This document shows, piece after piece, positions 18,104 to 28,178 of a DNA stretch of 64,000 nt; position 1 is the stretch's first letter, and each line of letters opens with the position of its first letter. The position numbers and the translations under genes are program-made. Source of the DNA: Actinomadura viridilutea (GTDB taxonomy: Bacteria > Actinomycetota > Actinomycetes > Streptosporangiales > Streptosporangiaceae); assembly GCA_003001795.1 (NCBI GenBank), contig PVNI01000003.1, positions 491,914 to 555,913 of the forward strand. The letters are read 5' to 3'. The notes under the pieces are model-generated. The model saw nothing but the letters and a program-made list of their open reading frames with translations. It did no database searches and was not told where the DNA came from.

Positions 18104-21100
18104 TTCTCCCCCTTGTCCTCGGTGCGCCGGCGCTCGGTGGGCGCGCCGTGCGCGGCGACGGTCCAGGCGACGACGTGACCGTCCACCACGCGCGAGGCCA
18201 CCTGAGTCACCGGCTCGTCCGGCGCGGCGCGCAGCCGGTCCACCAGCGCCTGCCGGTGCGCCGCCCGTTCCGACGCCTCCGCCCCGTCCGGTACCGGTGC
18301 GATGGCGATTCGGGCCGGTTCCGGGGCTGGACGGACCAGCGCGACGCCCAGCTCGGCGGCGCACGCGACGGCCGCGTTCAGTTCGGTGTCGAAGGGGCCG
18401 GTCACCCGGGGGTGCCCGGCGGCGTCGTCCTGCACGGTCAGTTCGGCGGGGAACAGCGGCCCGTGCCCGTGCTCCCACAGCCAGGTCCGCACGGCGTCCT
18501 TGACGGCGATGCGGCCCAGCAGCCACGGTCCTTGGGCATCCGGCGCGAGACGTTGGTAGTCGGCGCGCTCGGCGGCGCCCAGATACAGCCGCATCACCAG
18601 CTCGCGGGTCAGGGCCGAGTCCCAATGCTCGCGGGCCAGGCACCAGCCGCCCGGCTGCGGCTCTCCCGCACAGGTCAGCTCGGGACTGAACCTCATCCGC
18701 CACAACGCCTCGTCGGTGTACAGGCGGCGCATCGTCCAGCCGTGGAGGCGCGCCCACACCATGCCGTCGGCGCCGGCGACCTCCACGGCGTACCGCACTG
18801 CCGTGTCGGTGACGGTGAGGGGGCGGACGTTGGCGTCCAAACGCTCCCCCACCGGGGGCTGCGGGCCGTAGAAGAAAATCCGCTCGATTTCCGCGGAGAA
18901 GACGTTTTGGTCTTTCTCCCCGTACACCTGCATCCAGTGGCCGCACAACTGGCCTGCACCGTTGAGCAGCGCCCCGGGCGTGGGAAGCGAGACCAGCGTG
19001 CCGCGCACGCCGTCGCGTGTGACCGCGCCGATGTCGCAGACGCTCCGGTACAGCGGCCCTTGGGGCATCCAGCGTTCTTCGTAGAAGCGGGCGGCGTTCA
19101 CCAGGGGCGGCCCCTCCCCCGCGATGGGGGCGCCTGCTTGCGGCGGCTTCGGATAGTGCGCGGCGAGCAGCACGGTGCCGTCGGCGTGGTCGCCGATGGC
19201 GACGCTGACCTCGCGCGGCACGCCGTCATGAGGCCGTCCCGCGGCGGTCGTGTGCGCGCGGATCTCGGCGCTCGTCGGCGGATCGGCCACCACCCACCGC
19301 CTGGCCCGCACGTCCCGGAAGCCGACGACCACCAGGTCGGGGAACAGCCGGCGGGCCGTCTCCCCCATCACCTCCAGCAGGGTCGTGAGCGGGACGACCG
19401 GGAATCGGTCGGACCTGTCCGGCCAGCCGGAAGGCTGCGGGATCATGCAGTGGTCGACGACGTAGGGCATCGTGTCCAGCGAGAACACGCGCGAGGCCGT
19501 CAGCCGCGCCGCCGCGGGAGCGCCGCCGCGGCCCCGGCCGGCGCGGGCGTCCAGGGCGCGCAGGACGGCCCGCGCGCTCTCCGCGGTCTCCCGCAGCAGC
19601 GCGTTCATCGCGGCCGCCACCGGGCCGTCGCCGGACGGCTCCGGCAGCGCGGCCTCGGCGGCGTCGTCCGCGGCGGACGCCAGGCGCAACGCGGGCACGG
19701 CGCCGTCGAGCCGGATCAGCGGGGCGCCCAGGTCGAGCCGCATCTCCCGCCCGCGGGCCGCCCCGTCCGCCGCGGTCAAGGCCGCCGCGGGCTCCGGCGG
19801 GACGACCCCGGTGAAGCACGCGTGCGCGGGCGGCTCTTCGAGGATCACATGGGCGTTGCAGCCGCCCAGGCCGAAGGCGTTCACCACCGCGCGGCGCGGC
19901 CCGGTCGCCGGGCGCTCCCACTCGGTGGCGCGGCGGACGGGACGCAGCCGGGTCCCCTCCACCGCCGGATGCGGATGGTCGACGTGCAGCGTCGGCGGCA
20001 GGACCGCGTCGCGCACCGCGCACGCCGCCTTGATCAGCCCGGCGGCCCCGCCCGCGGCCAGGGCGTGCCCGATCATCGACTTGATCGTGCCGAGGCCGAG
20101 CGGCGGCCCCTGCGCCCCGAACACCCGCAGCAGCGTCCGCAGCTCGGCCGCGTCGCCCGCGGGCGCGCCGGTGCCGTGCGCCTCCACCAGCCCGGCCGCG
20201 TCCGGCTCCGCCGGGTCCAGCCCGGCGTCCCGCCAGGCCCGCCGCACCGCCAGCACCTGGCCGTCGACCCGCGGGGCCAGGACGCCGTCGCCGCGGCCGT
20301 CGCTGGAGGTGCCCACGCCGCGCACCACCGCGTGGACGCGGTCGCCGTCGCGTTCGGCGTCGGCCAGCCGCTTGAGCAGGACGATCCCGGTGCCCTCGGC
20401 CAGCAGCGTGCCGTCGGCGGACCGGTCGAACGGCCGGATCAGACCGCTCGGGCTCAGCGCGCCCAGGTCGGCGAACACGCTCCACACGGTGGGGTGGTGG
20501 GCGTGGTGCACGGCCCCGGCCAGCATCGCGTCGCACTGCCGCGACCGCAGGGCCCGCACCGCGTGCTCGACGGCCACCAGCGCGGACGCGCACGCCGCGT
20601 CCAGCGTGTAGGCGGGGCCGCGCAGGTCGAACCGGTCGGCGATCAGCGAGGCCGCCAGGCTGGGCACGGCGGCCGCGGCACCGCCCGTCGCCGTCCGCTC
20701 GCGGAGGGCGGCGCGCAGCCGTTCCAGGCGCTCGCCGTCCAGCTCGGGGATCAGCTCCCGCAGCGTGACCAGGAGCTGCCGCACCGTGGTGACCCGCTGG
20801 TCGAGTCGCGCGACGCCCGGCGTGATGTGGCCGCCGCGGCCGATGACGACGCCGACCCGGGACCGGTCGGGCAGCCGCTCCTCGCCGCCCGCGTCGGCGA
20901 TCGCCTCGGCGGCGGTGCGCAGCGCCAGCAGCTGGTCGGGCTCCATGTCCGCCGCGGCCGCGCGGGTGATGCCGAACCGGGCCGGGTCCACGGTGGCCAG
21001 CTCGTCGACGAACCCGCCGCGGCGCACGACGTCCTCGCCGGATCCGCCGGGCGCGGCGAGGGCGCGGCACAGGCCCTGGTCGCGGCGGTGCTCGGGCACG

Positions 21101-21207
21101 TCGGTGATCGCGTCGACTCCGGCGCGCACGTTGCGCCACAGCTCGGCCGCCGACCCGGCTCCGGGGAACACCGCCCCGAGGCCGACGATCGCGATCGGCT
21201 CGCTCAC
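18100..21207 (-). CDS. KS-DH-PPTase-like polyketide/fatty acid synthase subunit
   Basis: 1035 residues from a GTG overlapping the upstream synthase stop (GTGA); a longer open frame upstream is a shadow. Ketosynthase at about 4-455 with all three catalytic residues: Cys206 in DAACASA, His344 in EAHGTGA, His381 in IGHALAAGG. A hotdog dehydratase-like domain follows at about 570-830, with candidate His586 in VVDHCMIPQPSGWPD and FPVVPLTTLLEVM. The C-terminus (about 860-1035) has the PPTase-associated WLLGRIAVKDAVR, but I do not find the GIDxE metal motif or a second KExxxK motif, so that domain looks degenerate. The architecture resembles the second subunit of PUFA/heterocyst-glycolipid-like synthases. 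It is the only intact condensing enzyme at this locus. Confidence 0.9.
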   Translation of the reverse strand: MSEPIAIVGLGAVFPGAGSAAELWRNVRAGVDAITDVPEHRRDQGLCRALAAPGGSGEDVVRRGGFVDELATVDPARFGITRAAAADMEPDQLLALRTAAEAIADAGGEERLPDRSRVGVVIGRGGHITPGVARLDQRVTTVRQLLVTLRELIPELDGERLERLRAALRERTATGGAAAAVPSLAASLIADRFDLRGPAYTLDAACASALVAVEHAVRALRSRQCDAMLAGAVHHAHHPTVWSVFADLGALSPSGLIRPFDRSADGTLLAEGTGIVLLKRLADAERDGDRVHAVVRGVGTSSDGRGDGVLAPRVDGQVLAVRRAWRDAGLDPAEPDAAGLVEAHGTGAPAGDAAELRTLLRVFGAQGPPLGLGTIKSMIGHALAAGGAAGLIKAACAVRDAVLPPTLHVDHPHPAVEGTRLRPVRRATEWERPATGPRRAVVNAFGLGGCNAHVILEEPPAHACFTGVVPPEPAAALTAADGAARGREMRLDLGAPLIRLDGAVPALRLASAADDAAEAALPEPSGDGPVAAAMNALLRETAESARAVLRALDARAGRGRGGAPAAARLTASRVFSLDTMPYVVDHCMIPQPSGWPDRSDRFPVVPLTTLLEVMGETARRLFPDLVVVGFRDVRARRWVVADPPTSAEIRAHTTAAGRPHDGVPREVSVAIGDHADGTVLLAAHYPKPPQAGAPIAGEGPPLVNAARFYEERWMPQGPLYRSVCDIGAVTRDGVRGTLVSLPTPGALLNGAGQLCGHWMQVYGEKDQNVFSAEIERIFFYGPQPPVGERLDANVRPLTVTDTAVRYAVEVAGADGMVWARLHGWTMRRLYTDEALWRMRFSPELTCAGEPQPGGWCLAREHWDSALTRELVMRLYLGAAERADYQRLAPDAQGPWLLGRIAVKDAVRTWLWEHGHGPLFPAELTVQDDAAGHPRVTGPFDTELNAAVACAAELGVALVRPAPEPARIAIAPVPDGAEASERAAHRQALVDRLRAAPDEPVTQVASRVVDGHVVAWTVAAHGAPTERRRTEDKGEK

Positions 21208-24200
21208 GGGGCGGTCCCGGTGAACACCACCTGCGCCTCGTCGCCGAACGCCAGCTCGCGCAGCAGCGCGGCCACGGCGGCGTCCGGGTCGAGCAGCGGC
21301 CCGTCGGCGGGCGCCGTCCCGCCGCCCCCGGCCCACGGGCCCCAGTCGGCGACGAGCACGCGGCCGCGCAGCTGGGCGCGCCACACGCGGGCCAGGGTGT
21401 CGCAGGCGTCCGCGGCGGCGGCGTGGTCGGCCCGGCCCGGGCAGCCGTACACGCCCGCCGTGCTGCCGAACACGACGAAGAACTTCAGGTCGCGGCGGAC
21501 GGAGGCGGCCAGCGCGCACGCCCCGTCCACCTTGGTGCGGTAGACGCGGGCGAACGACTCCGGCTCCTTGTCGCGCACCGGGCGGTCCTCCAGCAGCCCC
21601 GCCCCGTGCACGACGCCGTCCAGCCTGCCGTGCCGGGCGTACACGTCCTCGACCACGGCCCGCACCGCCTGCGGGTCGCGGACGTCGACCGCGTGGTACC
21701 GGACGGACGCGGCCGAGCCGCGCAGCGCCTCCAGGGTCCGGCGGATCTCCCGCTCGGCGGTGATCCGCCGGATGGCCGCGTCGATCTCGGCGGGCGTGCG
21801 GGCCGCGCCCTGGGCGAGCAGCGCGCGGCGCAGCGCCGCCTCGTCCCGGGCCGCGGCGATCAGCGGGTCCTCGGTCGGCGGCGGCTGCGGGGTGCGGCCG
21901 ACCAGCTCCAGGTGGCAGCCGGCGGCGCGGGCGAGCTCGCGGGCGAGCCGGGCGGTGACGCCGCGGGCGCCGCCGGTGAGCAGCACCACGCCGCCCGCGT
22001 CCAGGCCGAGGCGGGCGAGCGCCCGGCCGGTCCCCCCGGCGGACGGCGCGTCGGCGGGCCCGGCGGGGTCGGCGGGCGGTTCGGCGGGGACGACGACGAG
22101 CGTGCGGCGGCGGCCTTCGGCGTCGTAGCCGACCTCGACCGGCGCGTCCGCGGTCAGCAGTTCGGCCATGATGTGCTCGGCCACCGCGCGGGGGTTCTCC
22201 TTGGTGTCGACGTCCACCGCGCGGACCAGCACCTCGGGGTGCTCCTGCGCCAGGGTGCGCGCCAGCCCGCGCAGGCCCGCCCCGGCCGTCGGGTCGCCGG
22301 CGCCGCCGGCGAACTCGTGGCCGAACGTGCCGCCCGCGCCGGAGGCCAGCACCAGCCAGCGCAGCCCGCCCCGCAGCGCGTCGCGGATGCCGGCGTACGC
22401 CCCGGGCAGCATCGGCCCGGCGCCCGGCCGCAGCGCCGCCAGGTGGATCAGGCCGTCGCACGGCGCGTCCGGCTCCAGCGGCGTGCGGACCCGCGCGCCC
22501 TGCTGCTCCAGCAGGTCGGCCAGCTCGAGCGCGATGCCGCAGCCGTCGTCGACGATGAGGAACCGGCGGCCGTCGAACCGGCCCGCCGCCGGCTCGGCGG
22601 CCTGCGGGGACGCCAGCTCGGCCATCCGCACCACCTGCCGGACCGGCGGCACCGCCGCCGGCGGCTCCGGCGCGGGCGCCTCCTCCTGCGCGGCGGAGGC
22701 GGGGCGTTCCGGCTCCGGCTCCGATTCCGGGACGGGGCTCGGCCGCGGCTCGGGCACCGTGACGGTCGGCGCGCCGCGCGGCGCGTCCTGCGTCTCGGTC
22801 GGCGGCAGGTCGTCCCCGGTCCCCGCGTCGTCGGCGACGTCCTCGGCCGCGCCGAGGAAGCGCAGCATGACGTCGCGCTGCGCCGCGATCAGCTCGCGCA
22901 TGACGCGCAGGTACTCCAGAACAGCGGCCTCGGCGGCGTCGCTCTGCGCGGACGGCGCACGGGCCGGGACGGAGCGCTCGTCCCCCTCGGCGTCCGTGCC
23001 CGTCGCCGGTGCTTGCGCGGCTCGTCCGGCGGGCTGCGGCGCGTCGGCCGGGCGTGCGTGCTCGGCTCGGATCGTGCGGCCGTTCACCGTCCAGCGCGGC
23101 GCGTCGGCCGGGCCGCCTGCGGCGACGGGACGCGCGTCCCGCCCGGCGAACAGCGCCGCCGCGTCCACCGGCACGCCCGCGACCGCCAGTTCGGCCAGCG
23201 CGCACAGCAGCCGCTCGATGCCGTCCTCGCCGGACGCGTCGCAGGCCACGGCGATGTGCGGACGGCCGTCGAGGATCTCGTCGACCAGCCCGGTCAGCGT
23301 CCCGCCCGGCCCGGCCTCGACGAACACGCGGGCGCCCGCGGCGTACATCGCCTCGATCTGCTCGACGAACCGGACCGGCGCGGCGACCTGCCCGGCCAGC
23401 GCGGCGGCCAGCTCCTCGGGGTCGGTGTCGTACGGCGCGGCGGTGGCGGCGGACCACACCGGGAAGGCGGGCGAGCGCAGGTCGCGGCGGGCCAGCTCGG
23501 CGCGCAGCGCGGACGACGCGCCCGCGACCAGCGGGCTGTGGAACGCGCAGGGCGCCGGGACCGGGCGGACGCGCAGGCCGCGGCCGTCCAGCTCGGCCGC
23601 GGCCCGCCGCACGGCCGCGGTCGTCCCGGAGATCACCACCTGGCGGGGGGCGTCGTGCCGGGCGACGACGACCCCGCCGACGCCGGCCAGGGCCCCGCGG
23701 ACCTCGGACAGCGGGGCGTCCACGGCGGCCATCGCCCCCGGGTCGGCCGAGTCCGCGTCGCCGCCGCCCGCCCGGGTCGCGGCGAGGACGGCCTCGGCGC
23801 GGGCCGCGCTGATCGCGGTCAGGTCGTCCTCCCCGAACACCCCGGCCGCGCACAGCGCGGCCAGCTCGCCGTGGCCGTGCCCGGCGGCCATGTCGGGACG
23901 CACGCCCAGCTCGGTCAGCAGCCGGTGCACGGCCAGCCCGGCGATGCCCAGCGCGGGCTCCGCGACGCGGATGTCGGCCAGGGCCGCGCGCCGCCGTTCG
24001 GCGTCCTCGGGCGTGAACGAGGCCGGCGGGAACATCGCGGCGGCGTGGCGGCCGCCGTCCAGGCGCAGCAGCCGCTGCAGCCGCGGGAAGGCGATGAACA
24101 GGTCGGCGAGCACCCCGGGCCGCCTCCCGCCCTGCCCGGGGAACAGGAACGCCACCTGCCCCGGATCGACGGCGCCGGCGGCCCGCTCGGCGACGAACAC

Positions 24201-27200
24201 CCCCGGCACCGCCTGGAACTCGCGGGCGGCGGCGAGCTTGTCGCGCAGATCGCCAAGTCCGGTGGCGACGATCGCGGCCTGCACCGGGCCGTCGTCGGCC
24301 GCGACCGTGCGCGCCAGGTCGCGCAGCCGCGCCCCGGACGCGGCCAGCTCGGCGAGCCGGTCCAGGCGCTCCCGGGCGGCGGCGCGGTCGGCGCCGCGGA
24401 CGAGGAACAGCTCGGCGGGCCAGTGGTCCAGCCCGGACACCGGTTCGGACGCGCCCCGGTGTCCGGCCAGGACGGCGTGGAAACCGCCGCGGCTGAGACC
24501 GGCGTACCGCTCGCCCGGCGGCGCCGGCCAGGGACGCGCCCGCTCCCCGAACGCGAACGGACTGGTGGCGGGGTCCCAGGCGCGGTTGGGTTCGGTGACG
24601 TGCGGCGTGCCGGGCAGCACGCCGGCGTGCACGGCGCAGGCCACCTTGATCAGACCGGCGAGCGGGGCGGCGCTTCCGCTGTGCCCGATCTGGGACGTCA
24701 CCGCCCCCAGGGCCACGCTGCCCGGCTCCGCCCCGGCCTCGGCGAACACGCGCGTGAGCGCCTCCAGTTCGGCGCGGTCGTCCTCCTCGGTGCCGGCGCC
24801 GTCCGCCTCGACCAGCCCCACGTCCGCAGGTGAGACGCCGGCGCGGGCGTAGGCCCGCTCCAGCGCCGTCCGCACGTCGTCCGCCCCGGCCACCGCTTTG
24901 ATCACCGCGTAGACGCGGTCGCCGTCGCGTTCGGCGTCGTCCAGCCGCTTGAGCGCCACGCAGGCGGCGCCTTCGCCCGGCGCGATGCCGTCGGCGGACG
25001 CGTCGAACGGCGCGCACCGGCCCGACGGGCGCCGATTCCCCGCCGCGTCCGGGTCGGCGATCACGTCGGCGCCCCCGTACAGCACCATGTCGCTGGTGCC
25101 GCCCGTCAGCAGCCGGCACGCCTGTTCCAAGCCCTCCAGCGACGCGGCGCGGTCGGCGTCCGCGGTGCTGTGGGCGCCGCCCAGCCCGAGCCGGTCGGCG
25201 ACGTGACCGGCGAGGCCCGCGCCGAAGACCACCGAGCAGCGGGGCCGGTCGAACGGACGGTCGGCGTACCCGGCGTCGGCCAGCGCCCGCGCCGCCACCT
25301 CCAGCGCCAGCACCCGCACCGGCTCGAGGGTCTCCGGCGACGCCTCCGCGACGCCGTGGCGGTGCGGGTCGACCGGCACGTCCGGCAGGACGGCCCCCTC
25401 GGCGGCCGCGTCGACGCCGCCGACGACGGCGGCCCAGTACTCCCCCGCGTCACGGGCGCCGGGGAACACGCAGCCGACGCCGACGATCGCGATGTCCGAC
25501 GGCGGCGCCGCGTCCTCGGCGGGCCGGTCGGGCCGCGGCCGGGCCCGCGGCGCCGCGCGCCCCTCCGGCTCCTCCTCGGGGACGCGGATGCCGAGCGCCG
25601 CGGCCCGCCTCTCCAGGAAGCAGGTGGCTCCGGTGGTGACCTGCTCGTGCAGGTCGGTGATGGTGGTGGTGGCCGACCGCAGCGCCGCGACCTGCCCCAT
25701 CATGTACAGGCCCTCGCGGTGCTGCTCGTCCGGGTCCAACGGCTGCGGCTGCCCCGCGGAGGCCGCGTCCCCGTCGGACGGCGCGGCCGATCCGTCGGCG
25801 TCGCCGCGGCGCAGGCCCTTGGCGGCGATGCCCAGCCGGCCGAGGTTGAGCTCCTCCAACTGCGCCCACATCTCGTGCGGCGGGGTGCCCGCCGCCTCCA
25901 GCTCGCGCCGCGCCCGCTCGAAGGCCTCCACGTACGGCGTGCGGGCGCACCGCGTCGCGTGCCCCGGCGAGGTCTCCAGCAGCGCGGTGCCCTCGCAGCT
26001 CAACGCCGTCTGCTGGAAACCGGGCTGGATCGCGCCCGCGGCCACCGCCTCGTAGGTGAACAGGTACGCGGTGCCCATGAGCACGCGGACGTCGGCGCCG
26101 CGTTCGGCCAGCGGCCCGGCCAGCGCCGCGACCATCGCGGCCGACCGCTCGTCGTGGATGCCGCCCGCGAACATCACCGACAGCTCGGAGGCGTCGCCGC
26201 CGGCGTGCTCGTCGGACCACCGCAGCAGCCGCTCGACCTGCGCGTCCCACAGCGGGAACGCCGCGCGCGGCCCCACGTGCCCGCCGCACTCCATGCCTTC
26301 GAAGACGAACCTGCGCGCCCCCTCGGCCAGAAACCGCTCCAGCAGCCCCGGCGACGAGACGTGCAGGTACGTCGCGACGCCCGCCTCCTCCAGGGACGCG
26401 GCCTGCGCGGGCCGCCCGCCCGCGATCAGCGCGAACGGCGGCGCCGCCGCGCGCACCGCCGCCAGCTGCTCCTCGCGCAGCTCCGGCGGCGCGAAGCCCA
26501 GGACGCCCACGCCCCACGGCCGGTCGCCCAGCCGGTCGGCGGTCTCCTCCAGCAGTCGGCGCGTCTGCGTGCCGCTCATCAGCGCCGGCGCCAGGAACGG
26601 CAGGCCGCCGTCCTGCGCGACCGCCGCGGCGAACGCCGACCGGTCGCTGACGCGCGTCATCGGGCCCTGCGCCACCGGGTACTCGCGCCCGGCGGGCGAG
26701 CCGGGCGGGTTGTCGGCGGGCGCCAGCGGCCGGGCCCGCACCGCGGCCCGCAGGTGCGCGGCGACCTGCTCGCGGATCGCCCGCACGACGCCGCCCGCGG
26801 TCTCGTACCGGGCGGCGAGCGGGGCGGCCAGCGCCCCGTCCTGCCCGACCGGCAGCAGCCGGGACCGCAGCCCGGTGGCGCCGAGCCGGGCGTTGACCTC
26901 CGCCGGGCCGAGGCCGTCCAGGTCGATCTCCGGCAGGTCGGGGCGGGCGTAGACGCGGTGTCCGCCCACCACGCGGGTCTCGCTGCCGTCCATGGCGGTC
27001 AGCGCGGCGACGACGTCGTCGGGCAGCTCCATCTCCCGGACCAGCGCGAACTGCACGTCCAGCACCACGCCGGCGGCGCCGCCCGCCACGGCGGCGGCGG
27101 CGCTGTGCGGGCCGATCCCGCCCGCCGCCCACACCGGCGCCTCGATCCCCGGGTCGCCGAGCAGCCGCTGCAGCAGCACGAACGTGGTGAGGTCGCCGAC

Positions 27201-28178
27201 CCGGCCGCCCGCCTCGCCGCCGCGGGCGATCAGCCCGACCATGCGGGGGCCGCGGTCGCCGTCCTCGGACAGCTCCCGGCCGAGCCGCACCGCCGCCTCC
27301 GCCTCCGCCGGGTCGACGACCTCGACAAGCAGCCGCCGCCCGCGCGCCAGCGCCGCCACGTCGATCCGGTCGCCGGGCAGGCCGGGCGACGTCCTGCTCG
27401 CGGCCTTGCGCCGCTCGGCCTCCTCGCGGTCGAGCACGATGACGCCCTCGGTCGGCGCCGACGCCTCGACCTGCTGCTCGCGTCGGCGTTCGGCGGCCGG
27501 GATCACGCGGACGGACACCACGTCGTCCAGGTCGTCGTCCCCCAGAGGCGCGTCGGCGGCCTGGGACGTGCCGCCGGGCGGCGCGGGCGGCGGCACGGGC
27601 AGCGAGGGCGACGCGCCCGTTCCGCGCTTCATCGCGCCGCGCGCCCGAGGGATCGCGACCGGCAGGCCGCCCGGCGCGCTCTCGGGCGCGGATCCCGGGC
27701 CGCCGCCGTCGGACGTCGGAGGGGAGCCGCCGCCGGGGGCGGGCGCCGCGCGGTGCCCGCCGGGGCCGTGGTCGGCGACGCCGGCCAGGCCGAGCGCGGC
27801 GGCGTCGATGATGACGGTGTCGACGGCGTCCGGCAGGTCGTCCGGCCGGATGCCGCACCCGGCGGGGATGCGGACGCCGAACGAGCCGTCCCACCACCGG
27901 CCGACCTCCGCCAGGGCCTCGAGCGCGGCGGCCCGGTCGACGCCGAGGTCCAGCACGCCGAGGGCGCCGGCCCGGGCGGCGGCGACCGTCAGCCGCGGAA
28001 CGGGTTGCCCGAACGGGGCCATGGCGACGATGTCGAACGGCGCCTCGTCGAACGGCGCCTCGCACGGCGCGCCGGACGGCGGCTGCGACGGCCTGTCGCC
28101 GCGCCCCGCGTCCGCCTCGCTCCGTTCCGCCCGCCGGACGGCCCGTCCGGTTCGAAGCTCGCCCTTGTCAGCCGTCAT
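21204..28178 (-). CDS. ER-KS-AT-KR megasynthase with degenerate active sites
   Basis: 2324 residues, uninterrupted. Order: half-barrel region (48-490); FMN enoyl reductase of the PfaD/2-nitropropane-dioxygenase type (498-850) with intact GMECGGHVGPR (628-638) and FAGGIHDERSAAM; a shortened KS-like domain (895-1215); AT (1343-1680); a PUFA-synthase-type helix EYLRVMRELIAAQRDVML (1755-1772); a Pro/Glu linker; KR (1868-2310). The KS has Arg1010 where Cys is expected (DADRAAS), Asp1126 for the first His (EADGAGT), and keeps His1166. The AT has Gly1435 in GHGHGE in place of Ser, though His1547 remains. The KR keeps Ser2239 (FGSTAG) but has DHAAAAD at 2251-2257 in place of the YxxxN core. No LGxDS carrier motif is found. 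It probably forms a KS/chain-length-factor-like pair with the next gene. Confidence 0.9.
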   Translation of the reverse strand: MTADKGELRTGRAVRRAERSEADAGRGDRPSQPPSGAPCEAPFDEAPFDIVAMAPFGQPVPRLTVAAARAGALGVLDLGVDRAAALEALAEVGRWWDGSFGVRIPAGCGIRPDDLPDAVDTVIIDAAALGLAGVADHGPGGHRAAPAPGGGSPPTSDGGGPGSAPESAPGGLPVAIPRARGAMKRGTGASPSLPVPPPAPPGGTSQAADAPLGDDDLDDVVSVRVIPAAERRREQQVEASAPTEGVIVLDREEAERRKAASRTSPGLPGDRIDVAALARGRRLLVEVVDPAEAEAAVRLGRELSEDGDRGPRMVGLIARGGEAGGRVGDLTTFVLLQRLLGDPGIEAPVWAAGGIGPHSAAAAVAGGAAGVVLDVQFALVREMELPDDVVAALTAMDGSETRVVGGHRVYARPDLPEIDLDGLGPAEVNARLGATGLRSRLLPVGQDGALAAPLAARYETAGGVVRAIREQVAAHLRAAVRARPLAPADNPPGSPAGREYPVAQGPMTRVSDRSAFAAAVAQDGGLPFLAPALMSGTQTRRLLEETADRLGDRPWGVGVLGFAPPELREEQLAAVRAAAPPFALIAGGRPAQAASLEEAGVATYLHVSSPGLLERFLAEGARRFVFEGMECGGHVGPRAAFPLWDAQVERLLRWSDEHAGGDASELSVMFAGGIHDERSAAMVAALAGPLAERGADVRVLMGTAYLFTYEAVAAGAIQPGFQQTALSCEGTALLETSPGHATRCARTPYVEAFERARRELEAAGTPPHEMWAQLEELNLGRLGIAAKGLRRGDADGSAAPSDGDAASAGQPQPLDPDEQHREGLYMMGQVAALRSATTTITDLHEQVTTGATCFLERRAAALGIRVPEEEPEGRAAPRARPRPDRPAEDAAPPSDIAIVGVGCVFPGARDAGEYWAAVVGGVDAAAEGAVLPDVPVDPHRHGVAEASPETLEPVRVLALEVAARALADAGYADRPFDRPRCSVVFGAGLAGHVADRLGLGGAHSTADADRAASLEGLEQACRLLTGGTSDMVLYGGADVIADPDAAGNRRPSGRCAPFDASADGIAPGEGAACVALKRLDDAERDGDRVYAVIKAVAGADDVRTALERAYARAGVSPADVGLVEADGAGTEEDDRAELEALTRVFAEAGAEPGSVALGAVTSQIGHSGSAAPLAGLIKVACAVHAGVLPGTPHVTEPNRAWDPATSPFAFGERARPWPAPPGERYAGLSRGGFHAVLAGHRGASEPVSGLDHWPAELFLVRGADRAAARERLDRLAELAASGARLRDLARTVAADDGPVQAAIVATGLGDLRDKLAAAREFQAVPGVFVAERAAGAVDPGQVAFLFPGQGGRRPGVLADLFIAFPRLQRLLRLDGGRHAAAMFPPASFTPEDAERRRAALADIRVAEPALGIAGLAVHRLLTELGVRPDMAAGHGHGELAALCAAGVFGEDDLTAISAARAEAVLAATRAGGGDADSADPGAMAAVDAPLSEVRGALAGVGGVVVARHDAPRQVVISGTTAAVRRAAAELDGRGLRVRPVPAPCAFHSPLVAGASSALRAELARRDLRSPAFPVWSAATAAPYDTDPEELAAALAGQVAAPVRFVEQIEAMYAAGARVFVEAGPGGTLTGLVDEILDGRPHIAVACDASGEDGIERLLCALAELAVAGVPVDAAALFAGRDARPVAAGGPADAPRWTVNGRTIRAEHARPADAPQPAGRAAQAPATGTDAEGDERSVPARAPSAQSDAAEAAVLEYLRVMRELIAAQRDVMLRFLGAAEDVADDAGTGDDLPPTETQDAPRGAPTVTVPEPRPSPVPESEPEPERPASAAQEEAPAPEPPAAVPPVRQVVRMAELASPQAAEPAAGRFDGRRFLIVDDGCGIALELADLLEQQGARVRTPLEPDAPCDGLIHLAALRPGAGPMLPGAYAGIRDALRGGLRWLVLASGAGGTFGHEFAGGAGDPTAGAGLRGLARTLAQEHPEVLVRAVDVDTKENPRAVAEHIMAELLTADAPVEVGYDAEGRRRTLVVVPAEPPADPAGPADAPSAGGTGRALARLGLDAGGVVLLTGGARGVTARLARELARAAGCHLELVGRTPQPPPTEDPLIAAARDEAALRRALLAQGAARTPAEIDAAIRRITAEREIRRTLEALRGSAASVRYHAVDVRDPQAVRAVVEDVYARHGRLDGVVHGAGLLEDRPVRDKEPESFARVYRTKVDGACALAASVRRDLKFFVVFGSTAGVYGCPGRADHAAAADACDTLARVWRAQLRGRVLVADWGPWAGGGGTAPADGPLLDPDAAVAALLRELAFGDEAQVVFTGTAP

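Noticed and set aside
21423..24833. Very long plus-strand open frame opposite the PKS genes
   Set aside because: Arg/Gly/Ala-rich shadow on the opposite strand of the megasynthase; no domain or start signal, and the minus-strand frame has clear family motifs.
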